A stretch of 64,000 nucleotides of DNA from Cellvibrio sp. PSBB023 (GCF_002007605.1 NZ_CP019799.1:3760001-3824000); one strand, 5' to 3'; numbered from the stretch's first letter, positions 18,950 to 27,047 are shown. Notes: a model not told the origin generated them from the letters alone. Made by a program: numbers and translations.

Positions 18950-19585
18950 ATGCATGTCAATCTGGATGAAATGGCGCAACTGGAGCAGCGTTATCGCGCA
19001 CACTTTATTAATTCCCTCGGCGGTTTTAAAAGTGTGGTGATGCTGGGCACCCAAAGCCTGCAGGGGCATACCAACCTTGCCATATTCAGCTCGTTTTTTC
19101 ACTTGGGAGCAAACCCGGCGCTTTGCGGATTAATTGTGCGCCCCGACAACGGCAATCGTCATACGCTCAACAATATTATGGCGACAGATTTGTACACCAT
19201 TAATCATGTGCACGAAGCAATTTACCAACAAGCACATCAAACCTCCGCCAGTTATGCGGCAGCACAATCGGAATTTGCAGCGACAGGTTTAGGTGAAGAA
19301 TGGCTGGATGGTTTTTTTGCCCCCTTTGTGCGCGAGAGTCGTATCAAAATGGCGGTGCAATTGGCGCAGCGCATCGACCTGCAAGTGAACGATACAATTT
19401 TGTTGATCGGTAAAATTCTCGATGTCTATCTGCCGGACGCCATTGTCGGCAGCGATGGTTTTGTGGATTTGGAAGCGGCAGGCACACTGACCTTGTCCGG
19501 TCTGGACTCTTACCATCACACGCAAAAAATTGCGCGGCTTTCCTATGCCAAACCGGATGCGCCCTTAGCGGTTATCGGTTCATAA
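18950..19585 (+). CDS. Flavin reductase-like FMN-binding protein
   Basis: A 211-residue protein with the flavin-reductase-like split-barrel fold. Visible family features are NSLGGFKSVVMLGT, the FMN-contact region SLQGHTNLAIFSSFFHLGANPALCGLI, RHTLNNI and YTINHVHE. It lies 13 bases after the SDR-like gene and probably works with it. The substrate and redox partner cannot be read from the sequence. No signal peptide. Confidence 0.82.
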   Translation: MHVNLDEMAQLEQRYRAHFINSLGGFKSVVMLGTQSLQGHTNLAIFSSFFHLGANPALCGLIVRPDNGNRHTLNNIMATDLYTINHVHEAIYQQAHQTSASYAAAQSEFAATGLGEEWLDGFFAPFVRESRIKMAVQLAQRIDLQVNDTILLIGKILDVYLPDAIVGSDGFVDLEAAGTLTLSGLDSYHHTQKIARLSYAKPDAPLAVIGS

Positions 19586-19673
19586 CTAGCCCAAATAAGC
19601 AGCAATTCACTGCTGATGGCTGAGGGCGTTTGAGCAATCAGCCATTTTCCGCTTTAATGGGTGGACATTCCCG

Positions 19674-20963
19674 ATGGATTCCACCATGCCTAGTTTAAAT
19701 ACCCAAATTCTGATCGCTGCATTGCTTGGCCTGTTACTGGGCACAGGCTTGGGCGCACTGGGCGATGCCTCGCTCACCAAAGAATACATGTTGTTTGGCA
19801 CGGGCATTGTGGGCAATCTGTTTGTCGACCTATTAAAAATGGTGATGATTCCGCTGATCTTCACTTCCATTGTTGTCGGAGTTGCCAATTTGCAAGCGCA
19901 CCACCAAGCGCAACGTGTCTGGAAATACACCCTGGTATTTTTTGTAAGCACTATGGCGCTGGCAATGGTATTGGCGTTGGTGGTGAGCAATATAGTCAAA
20001 CCCGGTGCTGGTTTGCACTTGGCGATGTTTGCCGACGCCATGCACAACTTCGAAGCCAAGCAATTAACCCCTGCCGATTTTTTTGCACAGTTCCTGCGCA
20101 GTTTATTTCAGAATCCTTTTGCGGCATTGGCGCAAGGCAATGTATTGCCGGTGGTGACTTTTGCATTATTCCTTGGTGTTGCATTGGTGATGGGTGGCGC
20201 GCGCTACCAGCATATTCTCAAGCTGCTGCAAGAATTTCTGGAATTGATCATGCGCATCGTGGGCTGGATTATGAAGCTGGCGCCGCTGGGTATTTTTGCG
20301 TTGCTAACCACCCTAATTGCTACCCAAAACCTGGAACTGCTCTCTACCGTTGGTGGTTTTATTGTGCTGGTATTTGCCACTACCCTATTTCATGCCGTAG
20401 TTGTGCTGCCGCTGATTTTGTATCTATTTACTAAAAAATCCCCGCTGTGGTTTTGGCGCGGTGCGCGCGAAGCATTAGTCACCGCGTTTGCGACCAGCTC
20501 CAGTTCTGCCACAGTGCCAGTTACCTTGCGTTGCGTGGAGGATAATTTACGCGTACGCAAAAATATTGCCGGTTTTGTGGTGCCGCTGGGTGCAACCATT
20601 AATATGGATGGCACCGCCTTGTACGAAGCGGCTGCCGCTTTATTTGTCGCCAATTTGGTGGGTATTGAATTAACACTGGCACAACAATTAATTGTCTTTT
20701 GCACTGCCATGGTCGCCTCCATGGGTGCACCTGGCGTGCCCAGCGCGGGCATGGTGACCATGGTAATGGTATTGCAGTCGGTTGGTTTACCGGCGGAAGC
20801 TATTGCCATTTTATTGCCAATAGATCGCCTGCTGGACACCATTCGCACCGCCGTTAATGTGCAGGGCGATATGATCGGTAGTGTGGTGGTAGATAGTTTG
20901 GTCAACAACAATATGGCAGAGGATGAGTCAGTCACAGACTCATCCTCTGAAAATATTCGCTGA
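19674..20963 (+). CDS. Dicarboxylate/amino acid:cation symporter (DAACS family)
   Basis: A 429-residue inner-membrane transporter related to GltP/DctA. Features are eight membrane helices, the re-entrant serine-rich loop (ATSSSSATVPVTL), the NMDGTALYE motif, and the second hairpin with GAPGVPSAGMVTMVMVL. It imports glutamate/aspartate or C4-dicarboxylates with Na+ or H+; which one is undecided. The last codons carry a perfect 13-bp inverted repeat (20917-20949). An ATG at 19686 is an alternative start. Confidence 0.9.
   Translation: MDSTMPSLNTQILIAALLGLLLGTGLGALGDASLTKEYMLFGTGIVGNLFVDLLKMVMIPLIFTSIVVGVANLQAHHQAQRVWKYTLVFFVSTMALAMVLALVVSNIVKPGAGLHLAMFADAMHNFEAKQLTPADFFAQFLRSLFQNPFAALAQGNVLPVVTFALFLGVALVMGGARYQHILKLLQEFLELIMRIVGWIMKLAPLGIFALLTTLIATQNLELLSTVGGFIVLVFATTLFHAVVVLPLILYLFTKKSPLWFWRGAREALVTAFATSSSSATVPVTLRCVEDNLRVRKNIAGFVVPLGATINMDGTALYEAAAALFVANLVGIELTLAQQLIVFCTAMVASMGAPGVPSAGMVTMVMVLQSVGLPAEAIAILLPIDRLLDTIRTAVNVQGDMIGSVVVDSLVNNNMAEDESVTDSSSENIR
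20917..20949. other. Perfect 13-bp inverted repeat in the 3' end of the symporter gene
   Basis: CAGAGGATGAGTC (20917-20929) and GACTCATCCTCTG (20937-20949) flank a 7-base loop. It encodes the Asp/Glu/Ser-rich tail of the transporter and sits just before the convergent DUF418 gene end. No T-run follows on either strand, so it may be an mRNA-stabilising or Rho-related hairpin. Confidence 0.7.
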
Positions 20964-20972
20964 GTGATCAGG

Positions 20973-22196
20973 CTAGTGCGCGCGTTTAATCAAGGGCACT
21001 GCGGTGGTCATATAGGTTGCGCTACGCCATAGCCATTCAACAGGGCCATAATAAAAACGTTTGACCCAGGCTTGTGCCACACACATTAAGGCAGCATAAA
21101 AAGCGATGCCGAATAACAAACTGTTTGTTTGGCCAATCGTTTCATACCAGCCTAAGCCAAAAGGATAAAACAAGGGCACACCAATAACAGACTGCAACAA
21201 ATAAATCGTTAAACTGATTTGTCCACAGGGTGCGAGCAGGTTCAAATACCGACCGGTAGGGCGCCAGTAGTAACATTGAATAAATAACAGTACCAGGCTG
21301 GCGGTGATTGCACTGCTCAAATAAGTACCAAGGGCTTGGGTTATATACCACTTGGCCATAGCGCTTTCCTGAAAAGCCGTTGTCGGTAATTCTTGTACAG
21401 ACTTATCCAGCCAATACAATACGGCACTTGCTAGCAGGGCAATGCCCAGTGCGGTTACGCGGCTGCGCTCAAATTTTTCCGGCTGGGTAAAAAAGCCAAT
21501 TCGCCCCAACACTAAACCGACAATAAATAATCCTATCAATTGCAGCCCGCGCCCTGACTCGACAAAAAACATCCATTTCGCATAAATACCTTGTGCACTG
21601 TTAAGCGCAAATAATTCACTCAGGCTTGCACCCTGGATTGCGGCATACACATCGCCAAATAATGAAAAAAAGGCGGGATTATCGTTAGCACCAGGCAGGT
21701 GATTGAGGGCGGCGTAATATTGGTAATAAAAGGGCAATTGCAATAAGCACAGTGTTGCCAGTGCAATTAACCAGCGATTACTGAGTCGCTGCACAAACAA
21801 TAAGCTCAGCCCAATAACACCCAGTACCGACAAAATATCGCCAAGGTACAACAATGTGTGCACATAACCCAGTGCCAGTAAAATCACCAGACGCCACACA
21901 AAGCGATAACGAAAATCCACGCCCTTGCGCGCCTGGTTATCCATAATGATAAAAAAACTCACACCAAACATCAGTGCAAAAATGGCGTAAGCCTTCCCTG
22001 CAAAGAGAAAAAAGATCAGGTTGTGCAATGCTGTCGGGTCCTGCTTGACCCAGTAAAGTTCAAAGTATTCCATGCAGTGCACCAGGCAAATCCCCAAGAG
22101 TGCAAAACCGCGCAGGGCGTCGATCATTTCATGGCGCGGTTTGTGCGTCAGGAGTTTATTGGCGGTGGGTAGGGTGGAGTGTGCGGTGTTATTCAT
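20973..22196 (-). CDS. DUF418 family membrane protein (YeiB-like)
   Basis: A 407-residue multi-helix inner-membrane protein. I start at the ATG at 22196 (MNNTAHSTLPTANK); the frame is open further upstream but without support. The family signature at the N terminus, RHEMIDALRGFALLGICLVH, and the C-terminal DUF418 region (GPVEWLWRSATY) are clear. The function of the family is unknown; it resembles acyltransferase-3-type membrane proteins in topology. It is convergent with the symporter and divergent from the MATE gene. Confidence 0.85.
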   Translation of the reverse strand: MNNTAHSTLPTANKLLTHKPRHEMIDALRGFALLGICLVHCMEYFELYWVKQDPTALHNLIFFLFAGKAYAIFALMFGVSFFIIMDNQARKGVDFRYRFVWRLVILLALGYVHTLLYLGDILSVLGVIGLSLLFVQRLSNRWLIALATLCLLQLPFYYQYYAALNHLPGANDNPAFFSLFGDVYAAIQGASLSELFALNSAQGIYAKWMFFVESGRGLQLIGLFIVGLVLGRIGFFTQPEKFERSRVTALGIALLASAVLYWLDKSVQELPTTAFQESAMAKWYITQALGTYLSSAITASLVLLFIQCYYWRPTGRYLNLLAPCGQISLTIYLLQSVIGVPLFYPFGLGWYETIGQTNSLLFGIAFYAALMCVAQAWVKRFYYGPVEWLWRSATYMTTAVPLIKRAH

Positions 22197-22361
22197 GATT
22201 GTCACTAAGTTGTTATTGGTTTTGTGGATAAAAGATTGCCAGATAGCTGCCATCACTCTAGCAAAAGAACGAGCGGGCGCGTGTCCCTTACCACTTTTTA
22301 ACAATCGCTCGCGCCAAATTGGCTCTATAATGCCAGCACCTTTCTTGCACTGGAGCCAAGT

Positions 22362-23741
22362 GTGCACACGCCCCCCGCATTAATTTCCCTGACCGACAAG
22401 CGCGCGTTTTGGCGCGGTGTGATTTTATTGTCACTGCCGGTCGCCGCGCAGATGTTATTGCAATCCCTGCTCGGCATGGCCGATGTGATTATGGTGGGGG
22501 ACTTGGGTTCCAGCGCCATTGCCGCTGTGGGGCTTGCAGCAAAAATTCATTTTTTATTGCTGGTATTAATGAGTGGCCTGGCTACCGGCTGTAGCATTTT
22601 AGTCGCGCAATACATAGGCGCAAAAGATTTTACCAGCTGCCAGCGCAGCCTCGCTGTCACCTTGTTAGTGGGCACAGTGGTCATGCTGCCATTTGTGATT
22701 GCCTTTGGCTTTGGCTCACGGGTTTGGGTTAATTGGATCAACCCCGATCCACAGGTAGTGGAATTGGCCGCGCAATATCTCATCATCACCGCCCCGGCAT
22801 TATTATTTACCCAGTGGATAGTGATTTACGAAGCATCGCTGCGCGCATTGGGTAATACCACTATGCCCTTGGTCGCTGGTGTATTTGCCGCCGTATTAAA
22901 TATTGCTGGCAACTATGCGCTGATTGGCGGCAATTGGGGTTTCCCCGCGCTCGGCGTTGCTGGTGCAGCTTGGGCCACACTGGGCGCACGCGCGTTGCAG
23001 TTACTGATTGTTGTAGGTTGGGTTTATGCAAAGAAACACGGCTTTGCATTGAGCATTGCGCAATTAAAAATGGGTTGGGATAAAACCCAGATCAATCGCT
23101 ACCTCGCTTTTTCCTTGCCGCTGGTTGCCAACTACGCCATTTGGGCAGTAGGCAATTCCACTTACCATTTAGTTACGGGGTTTGCTGGCACCGAAGCGCT
23201 GGCCGTCATGGGCGTTATAGTGCCTATTGAAAGCGCTTTTTTTGCCTTGTTCGTCGGCCTTGCCAATGCGTCCGCTGTATTAATTGGCCGCGAACTCGGC
23301 GCGGGCAATAATGACACGGCGTGGCAGCTGCATAAGTTTTTTGATCGCATCACCTACATATTATTAATTATTTTTTGCAGTGCCCTCTGGTTCGCCCGCC
23401 CACTCATGTTACAGATATTCGACCAACTGGATGCAAAATCCACCGAATTACTATTTAACACCCTCGGCGTGTTTTGTTTACTTGTGTGGGTAAAAGTCAT
23501 CAACATGATGCGCATTATCGGCGTACTGCGCGCTGGCGGCGACAACCGTTTCACCCTCATCACCGACACCATTGTCATGTGGGTTTTCGGGTTACCGATT
23601 TATATCGCCGCCGTATTCCTCACCAAACCCTCATTCATTTATTTATATGCACTCATGTTCCTTGAAGACGGCTTGAAATTTATCCCTGTCATCAAGCGCA
23701 TTGTGAGCCGTAAATGGATGAATAATTTAACCAAGAATTAA
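22362..23741 (+). CDS. MATE family multidrug/toxic compound exporter
   Basis: A 459-residue transporter with twelve predicted membrane helices in two MatE repeats. The N-terminal LLSLPVAAQMLLQSLLGMADVIMVGDLG is the classic MATE motif, and the second repeat starts near YLAFSLPLVANYAIWAVGNSTY. It exports cationic compounds using Na+ or H+. The start is GTG at 22362 with GGAG 7 bases upstream. It stands alone, followed by two small genes. Confidence 0.93.
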   Translation: MHTPPALISLTDKRAFWRGVILLSLPVAAQMLLQSLLGMADVIMVGDLGSSAIAAVGLAAKIHFLLLVLMSGLATGCSILVAQYIGAKDFTSCQRSLAVTLLVGTVVMLPFVIAFGFGSRVWVNWINPDPQVVELAAQYLIITAPALLFTQWIVIYEASLRALGNTTMPLVAGVFAAVLNIAGNYALIGGNWGFPALGVAGAAWATLGARALQLLIVVGWVYAKKHGFALSIAQLKMGWDKTQINRYLAFSLPLVANYAIWAVGNSTYHLVTGFAGTEALAVMGVIVPIESAFFALFVGLANASAVLIGRELGAGNNDTAWQLHKFFDRITYILLIIFCSALWFARPLMLQIFDQLDAKSTELLFNTLGVFCLLVWVKVINMMRIIGVLRAGGDNRFTLITDTIVMWVFGLPIYIAAVFLTKPSFIYLYALMFLEDGLKFIPVIKRIVSRKWMNNLTKN

Positions 23742-23769
23742 TTGTCCTCACTGGCTGGGAAGTATATCC

Positions 23770-24153
23770 ATGTATATGTTTAACCTTACTGATGCATGGA
23801 TTCTGGCGGCAATTTATTTGGCAGGAGCGAAGGGTGAAAATGCCTACGCACAAATTATCGAAAACCTTCCTGTACTTGATCGACCACTGCCTTCTCACGC
23901 CGAATGCAAAAACGCTTATGATAAATTTTTATACCTTGGTCTTATCGTTGCCGATGGCGATAAGACGTCACTGTCTCTAGTGGCAGAAAACCTGGTAAAA
24001 GAAACGCACGATAAAAATGCCACGCAGTGGATCTGCGCCATTGAAAAACAGCTCGCCCCTTATAAGTTAAAAAGCATGTGCAATCGCTTTGAGTGGCAGG
24101 AGGATCAATATATGCGTGGGGTCGAATTATTTTTTGCTAAAAAAGGAGAGTAA
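23770..24153 (+). CDS. Hypothetical protein paired with a GNAT acetyltransferase
   Basis: A 127-residue soluble protein starting MYMFNLTDAWILAAIYLAGAK, with GGGAAG at the ribosome site. The sequence looks like a small winged-helix or helical domain (ENAYAQIIENLPVLDR, AYDKFLYLGLIVADGDKTSL), but I do not recognise a family. It ends 2 bases before the GNAT start and its last codons contain that gene's AAGGAG, so the two are co-translated. Confidence 0.7.
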   Translation: MYMFNLTDAWILAAIYLAGAKGENAYAQIIENLPVLDRPLPSHAECKNAYDKFLYLGLIVADGDKTSLSLVAENLVKETHDKNATQWICAIEKQLAPYKLKSMCNRFEWQEDQYMRGVELFFAKKGE

Positions 24154-24155
24154 TT

Positions 24156-24614
24156 ATGCTGATAAAAATTGATGACCTGACGAGCAATGAAATTGCAGAG
24201 CTATTAACTGAGCATTTGCAGGATATGTATGCCGCGTCGCCGCCGGAATGTGTGTATGCATTGGATTTGGAAAAATTACGCAAGCCGGAAATTACCTTTT
24301 GGAGTGTATGGGGCGGCAATCAGTTAATGGGATGCGGTGCCTTGAAAGAACTGGACGTACAGCATGCAGAAATTAAATCCATGCGCTCGGCAAACCGATT
24401 TCGCGGGCAGGGTGTGGGTAAGGCGATGCTGGAACATATCCTACAAGTAGCGCGCGAGCGTAATTACACCCGCATAAGCTTGGAAACCGGCTCGCCGGAT
24501 TTTTTCATCCCTGCACGTAAACTCTATGAACGCTATGGTTTTGAATACTGCGGGCCATTCGGCGATTACCGGGAAGACCCTTATAGTATGTTTATGACCA
24601 AAAAACTGGTGTGA
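24156..24614 (+). CDS. GNAT family N-acetyltransferase
   Basis: A 152-residue acetyltransferase with the acetyl-CoA pyrophosphate loop RFRGQGVGKAML and the fold core LLGCGALKEL-like stretch (here LMGCGALKEL). The C-terminal part LETGSPDFFIPARKLYERYGFEYCGPFGDYREDP matches the YsnE-type GNAT subfamily over two motifs. The substrate is unknown. AAGGAG lies 8 bases upstream of the ATG, within the end of the preceding small gene. Confidence 0.88.
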   Translation: MLIKIDDLTSNEIAELLTEHLQDMYAASPPECVYALDLEKLRKPEITFWSVWGGNQLMGCGALKELDVQHAEIKSMRSANRFRGQGVGKAMLEHILQVARERNYTRISLETGSPDFFIPARKLYERYGFEYCGPFGDYREDPYSMFMTKKLV

Positions 24615-24623
24615 TGTTTATTA

Positions 24624-24708
24624 AAAACACTGTGTGAGAAATTACGAGTGACAGGCTGGCTAAATTTGCGTTTCAGGCATTGATTTTCTACCACTGTCGC
24701 TTGTTATA
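24624..24708 (-). repeat. Cassette-end repeat A (attC-like imperfect palindrome)
   Basis: First of three related repeats, each at the 3' end of a minus-strand ORF. On the minus strand it starts with ATATAAC and AAGCGACAG, has the shared core AAATCAATGCCTGAAACGC and TTTAGCCAGCCTGTCACTCG, and folds through arms at 24628-24643 and 24685-24700. The last codons of the adjacent ORF lie inside it. The end proximal to ATATAAC resembles an integron R'' box (RYYYAAC); the opposite end reads GTAATTT where GTTRRRY is expected. Confidence 0.6.
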
Positions 24709-25140
24709 TTTTGACTCAGCGAGAGCTTTAATTTTTAGATTTTGAAAATTATATCTGTGCTGGTAAGAAGTGATTAGTTTGCGGTTAACCAAACGACTAA
24801 GAGCACCAGAAAATGTTTCTTCTTGTATTAATTTGCAGCAGGATTCCGATACTTCAAACAAAGTAAATTTTCTGATGCCACTAAGCAAGCTGCCGATTAT
24901 TGGAAGTGTCCCGGTCCATTCCAGATGCCTACGTTCTACAATTTTTACTTTATTTAGATTTATTCTTAACGGGACACCAGACATTTGAGTTTTAAGTAAT
25001 ACCGGAATCCCATTATTCGTGAGAACCTCAACATCACTTTTATGCCAGTCACTCCATTTGGAGAAGCTTGAAATAATACTCCAAACAGTATCAACACTTG
25101 CCTCGATCTCTGTTTCGACTCTGACATCAGAACTGTTCAT
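24688..25140 (-). CDS. SRPBCC/START-like domain protein in a cassette-like unit
   Basis: A 150-residue protein with the helix-grip (polyketide cyclase/SRPBCC) pattern: VRVETEIEASVDTVWSIISS at the N terminus, FSKWSDWHKSDVEV, and a C-terminal long helix. Such proteins bind small hydrophobic ligands; the ligand is unknown. The gene is visibly AT-rich compared with the genes around it. Its 3' end lies inside repeat A. About 20 bases upstream of its ATG, the minus strand carries CTTCGTTATAA; joining this to the end of repeat A would give arms TATAACAAGCGACAG and TATAACGAGTGACAG (as complement), as expected for an excised integron cassette. Confidence 0.75.
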   Translation of the reverse strand: MNSSDVRVETEIEASVDTVWSIISSFSKWSDWHKSDVEVLTNNGIPVLLKTQMSGVPLRINLNKVKIVERRHLEWTGTLPIIGSLLSGIRKFTLFEVSESCCKLIQEETFSGALSRLVNRKLITSYQHRYNFQNLKIKALAESKYNKRQW

Positions 25141-25430
25141 GGCAGCAATTTCCAGAAATTATAACGAAGCCGTAGAAAAGCCCAATAACTACTGAATTTG
25201 CCTACAGTCAATAGATTAATAATTAATTAGCCAACTTTGCCAAACTGTTCTTGGATTTTCAATTGCTCTTATTCATTAATAACATTGTTCTTTGAAAAAG
25301 CGAATTGTTTGCTTGTATTCGTTCTTATTTTCGCTTTGCTTTGGTCAAACTTCCATAATTCGCCAGCTTTTCGATATTGTGGATCATACAAAACAATTGC
25401 CCCTGATTTTTTGTTTACTACGCAGAAAAA
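25141..25430. other. AT-rich non-coding stretch inside the cassette-like block
   Basis: About 290 bases between repeat B and the SRPBCC gene. Frames of 60-74 codons occur but have no ribosome site or recognisable product. It could be a degenerate or ORF-less cassette. A weak inverted likeness to the repeats (TTAGCCAACTT near 25225) is present but not convincing. Confidence 0.45.
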
Positions 25431-25530
25431 TGATAACGATTTTGAATGCTATGATGGATGATAGTTGCGAGTGACAAGCTGGCTAATTTTTCGACGAATG
25501 TGTTGATTTTTTCCCATGGCATTTGTTATG
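25431..25530 (-). repeat. Cassette-end repeat B (attC-like imperfect palindrome)
   Basis: Second copy. On the minus strand it opens with ACATAAC, shares AAAAATCAAC and ATTAGCCAGCTTGTCACTCG with the other copies, and ends with GTTATCA (25431-25437), which pairs with ACATAAC over its inner bases. Arms at 25444-25457 and 25513-25525 pair (AATGCTATG against AATGCCATG) and differ in sequence from those of copies A and C while remaining complementary, which suggests a selected hairpin. Confidence 0.6.
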
Positions 25531-26043
25531 TATACTTTCTATATACTCATCAACCTTCAAGTCTGTCCAGGTTTCAACACTAAGTATTGAAGAATACGGA
25601 TCTCCAGGAATTTGCAGCAATTGACATATTGCAGGTTCTGTTTTTAACCCCGCTTCCTTGAGCTTCCGAACCTTCTCTGAAAAATCATTTCCTCCAGCTG
25701 CTACAACGCGCTTCATCACTTGATAGTGACGGTAAGCCATCTGTTCTTTCACTGGTGTGTTGGTGGCATATATTTCAAAAATGAAGTTTTGAAAACTAAA
25801 TCTTCCAACCACACGATCTTCATATACCTTCAGATGGTACGAATCATACGCTGATATAGTCAAATTCAGATCATCAGTGAAAACGTTTTGATCAACATAA
25901 TTGCATACGATGTCAATATCACTTTCTGATGTATCAAGATTAACGAATATTGTGCTGACTACTTCTGGTGAGTAGCTCTTGAGTTTATGTAATATCTGAG
26001 TATCTTTTATCGCGTTTTCAGCACGAGTTATCTTGCTATTCAT
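25483..26043 (-). CDS. DUF4269 family protein (nucleotidyltransferase-like) in a cassette-like unit
   Basis: A 186-residue protein that I recognise as DUF4269. It has the opening TQILHKLKSYSPEVVSTIFVN, the acidic pair in SESDIDIVC that resembles a nucleotidyltransferase GS...DxD site, TPVKEQMAYRHYQVM, and VRKLKEAGLKTEPAICQLL followed by GDPY. The molecular function is not established; the fold suggests nucleotide transfer. It is AT-rich and ends inside repeat B. The family is common in mobile cassettes as far as I recall. Confidence 0.8.
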   Translation of the reverse strand: MNSKITRAENAIKDTQILHKLKSYSPEVVSTIFVNLDTSESDIDIVCNYVDQNVFTDDLNLTISAYDSYHLKVYEDRVVGRFSFQNFIFEIYATNTPVKEQMAYRHYQVMKRVVAAGGNDFSEKVRKLKEAGLKTEPAICQLLQIPGDPYSSILSVETWTDLKVDEYIESIHNKCHGKKSTHSSKN

Positions 26044-26104
26044 TCTTGCTATAAGCTCATAAAATGTAATGCGGCCATAGAAAATCCTAAAAATTTTTCA
26101 TTTT

Positions 26105-26195
26105 ACTAATGCAGTGATGCGTGATAATTACGAGTGGAAGGTTAACTAAATTTGCGTTTCAGGTATTGATTTTTTTATCGCATCGCTTGTTGGGA
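26105..26195 (-). repeat. Cassette-end repeat C (attC-like imperfect palindrome)
   Basis: Third copy, starting 1 base after the stop of the adjacent ORF. On the minus strand it opens with TCCCAAC (a good RYYYAAC-type box) and AAGCGATGCG. It shares AATCAATACCTGAAACGC and AAATTTAG with copy A, and its far arm (26111-26125) pairs with the near arm through GATGCG. The matching GTTRRRY box for an excised unit would be GTTAGGC at 26900-26906. Confidence 0.6.
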
Positions 26196-26196
26196 T

Positions 26197-26895
26197 TTAC
26201 CATATATTTGGCCATTTGCTTGACGTAAATAATGTGGCCCACACAGCTAAAACTGGAACAAATAAGATAATAATTTTCTCTATAAAATATAGTGACTTAT
26301 TTCGTATTAATTGCTTATTTCTAAAGTCACGAAAAATAAGCCATAACCGCCAAAAATATAAATATTGGCTATCGAAAGATATGGCGCTAGTAGCAACACA
26401 GTATTTGATATAAGTGTTAAGAATACTTGATATTTTCTTTTCTGTGAGTTCGTGAGGTTCAATATTTAAATGTAAAATTATATTTTCTTCATTGACACTG
26501 GCAATACTTGATTTGTAAGGGTACAAAAATACCATTATTTTCCCGTTAATTCCTTGCGAAAAAACCAGTGCGGATTCCGATTCAAGAACATGCTCTACTT
26601 TCTCTACCCCATCTTTAACAATGCCCTTGTAAACATTAAGACGTCTCCAACCGGTAGAAATTTGAATATGATTAATGAAATTGCTCTTGTATAAATACTT
26701 GATGTTATAGATGGGATTAGACTTTCTGTTATTTATTAAATATAAGCCACCTAAAGCATCAAAGTTATATGCATTGTTTAATGACGAAAAATATTCTTCA
26801 ATTCTTTCCTCAAAGAATATCCAATTTACCCGCCGAATGTATGCTTCGTCTTCTTTTGATTTAAGAAGGGACATTAGCTTGTCAATTTTTTCCAT
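26197..26895 (-). CDS. Unknown C-terminally membrane-anchored protein in a cassette-like unit
   Basis: A 232-residue protein without a family I recognise. The first about 200 residues are soluble and rich in Lys, Ile and Asn, with a possible beta-rich middle (NGKIMVFLYPYKSS) and a Trp/Phe-rich helix (YFWRLWLIFRDFR). One hydrophobic helix near the C terminus (FIEKIIILFVPVLAVWATLF) would anchor it in the membrane. The ATG lies 4 bases after GTTAGGC, the expected layout of an integron cassette, and repeat C begins just after the stop. It is strongly AT-rich. A role in defence or membrane stress is only a guess. Confidence 0.7.
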   Translation of the reverse strand: MEKIDKLMSLLKSKEDEAYIRRVNWIFFEERIEEYFSSLNNAYNFDALGGLYLINNRKSNPIYNIKYLYKSNFINHIQISTGWRRLNVYKGIVKDGVEKVEHVLESESALVFSQGINGKIMVFLYPYKSSIASVNEENIILHLNIEPHELTEKKISSILNTYIKYCVATSAISFDSQYLYFWRLWLIFRDFRNKQLIRNKSLYFIEKIIILFVPVLAVWATLFTSSKWPNIW

Positions 26896-26899
26896 ATTA

Positions 26900-26906
26900 G
26901 CCTAAC
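26900..26906 (-). other. Integron-like core heptamer GTTAGGC before the third cassette ORF
   Basis: On the minus strand GTTAGGC matches the GTTRRRY core site exactly and sits 4 bases before the ATG at 26895. Upstream on that strand is a GC-palindrome (CGCGCATGCGCGCG region, 26912-26930). If real, this is where the cassette block begins. Confidence 0.5.
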
Positions 26907-27047
26907 ATTTGTATGCGCGCGCATGCGCGTTTTTTGCCAAGGTGTTGCGCGTTATCATTCTAGTGTCATTCCAAGTTATTGACCATTCAGACGTTTTGGC
27001 TGTGTCCCTGCGGAAAGTGCGTTGGGAATTGGTGATGGATAAATTTG

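Noticed and set aside
23770..24614. The hypothetical/GNAT pair as part of the cassette-like array
   Set aside because: It is on the opposite strand and has no repeat of the A/B/C type at its 3' end; the nearest repeat belongs to the minus-strand ORF.
24624..26195. A CRISPR array or simple tandem repeats for the A/B/C copies
   Set aside because: The copies are about 85-100 bases, 700-800 bases apart, with ORFs between them and no regular spacers.
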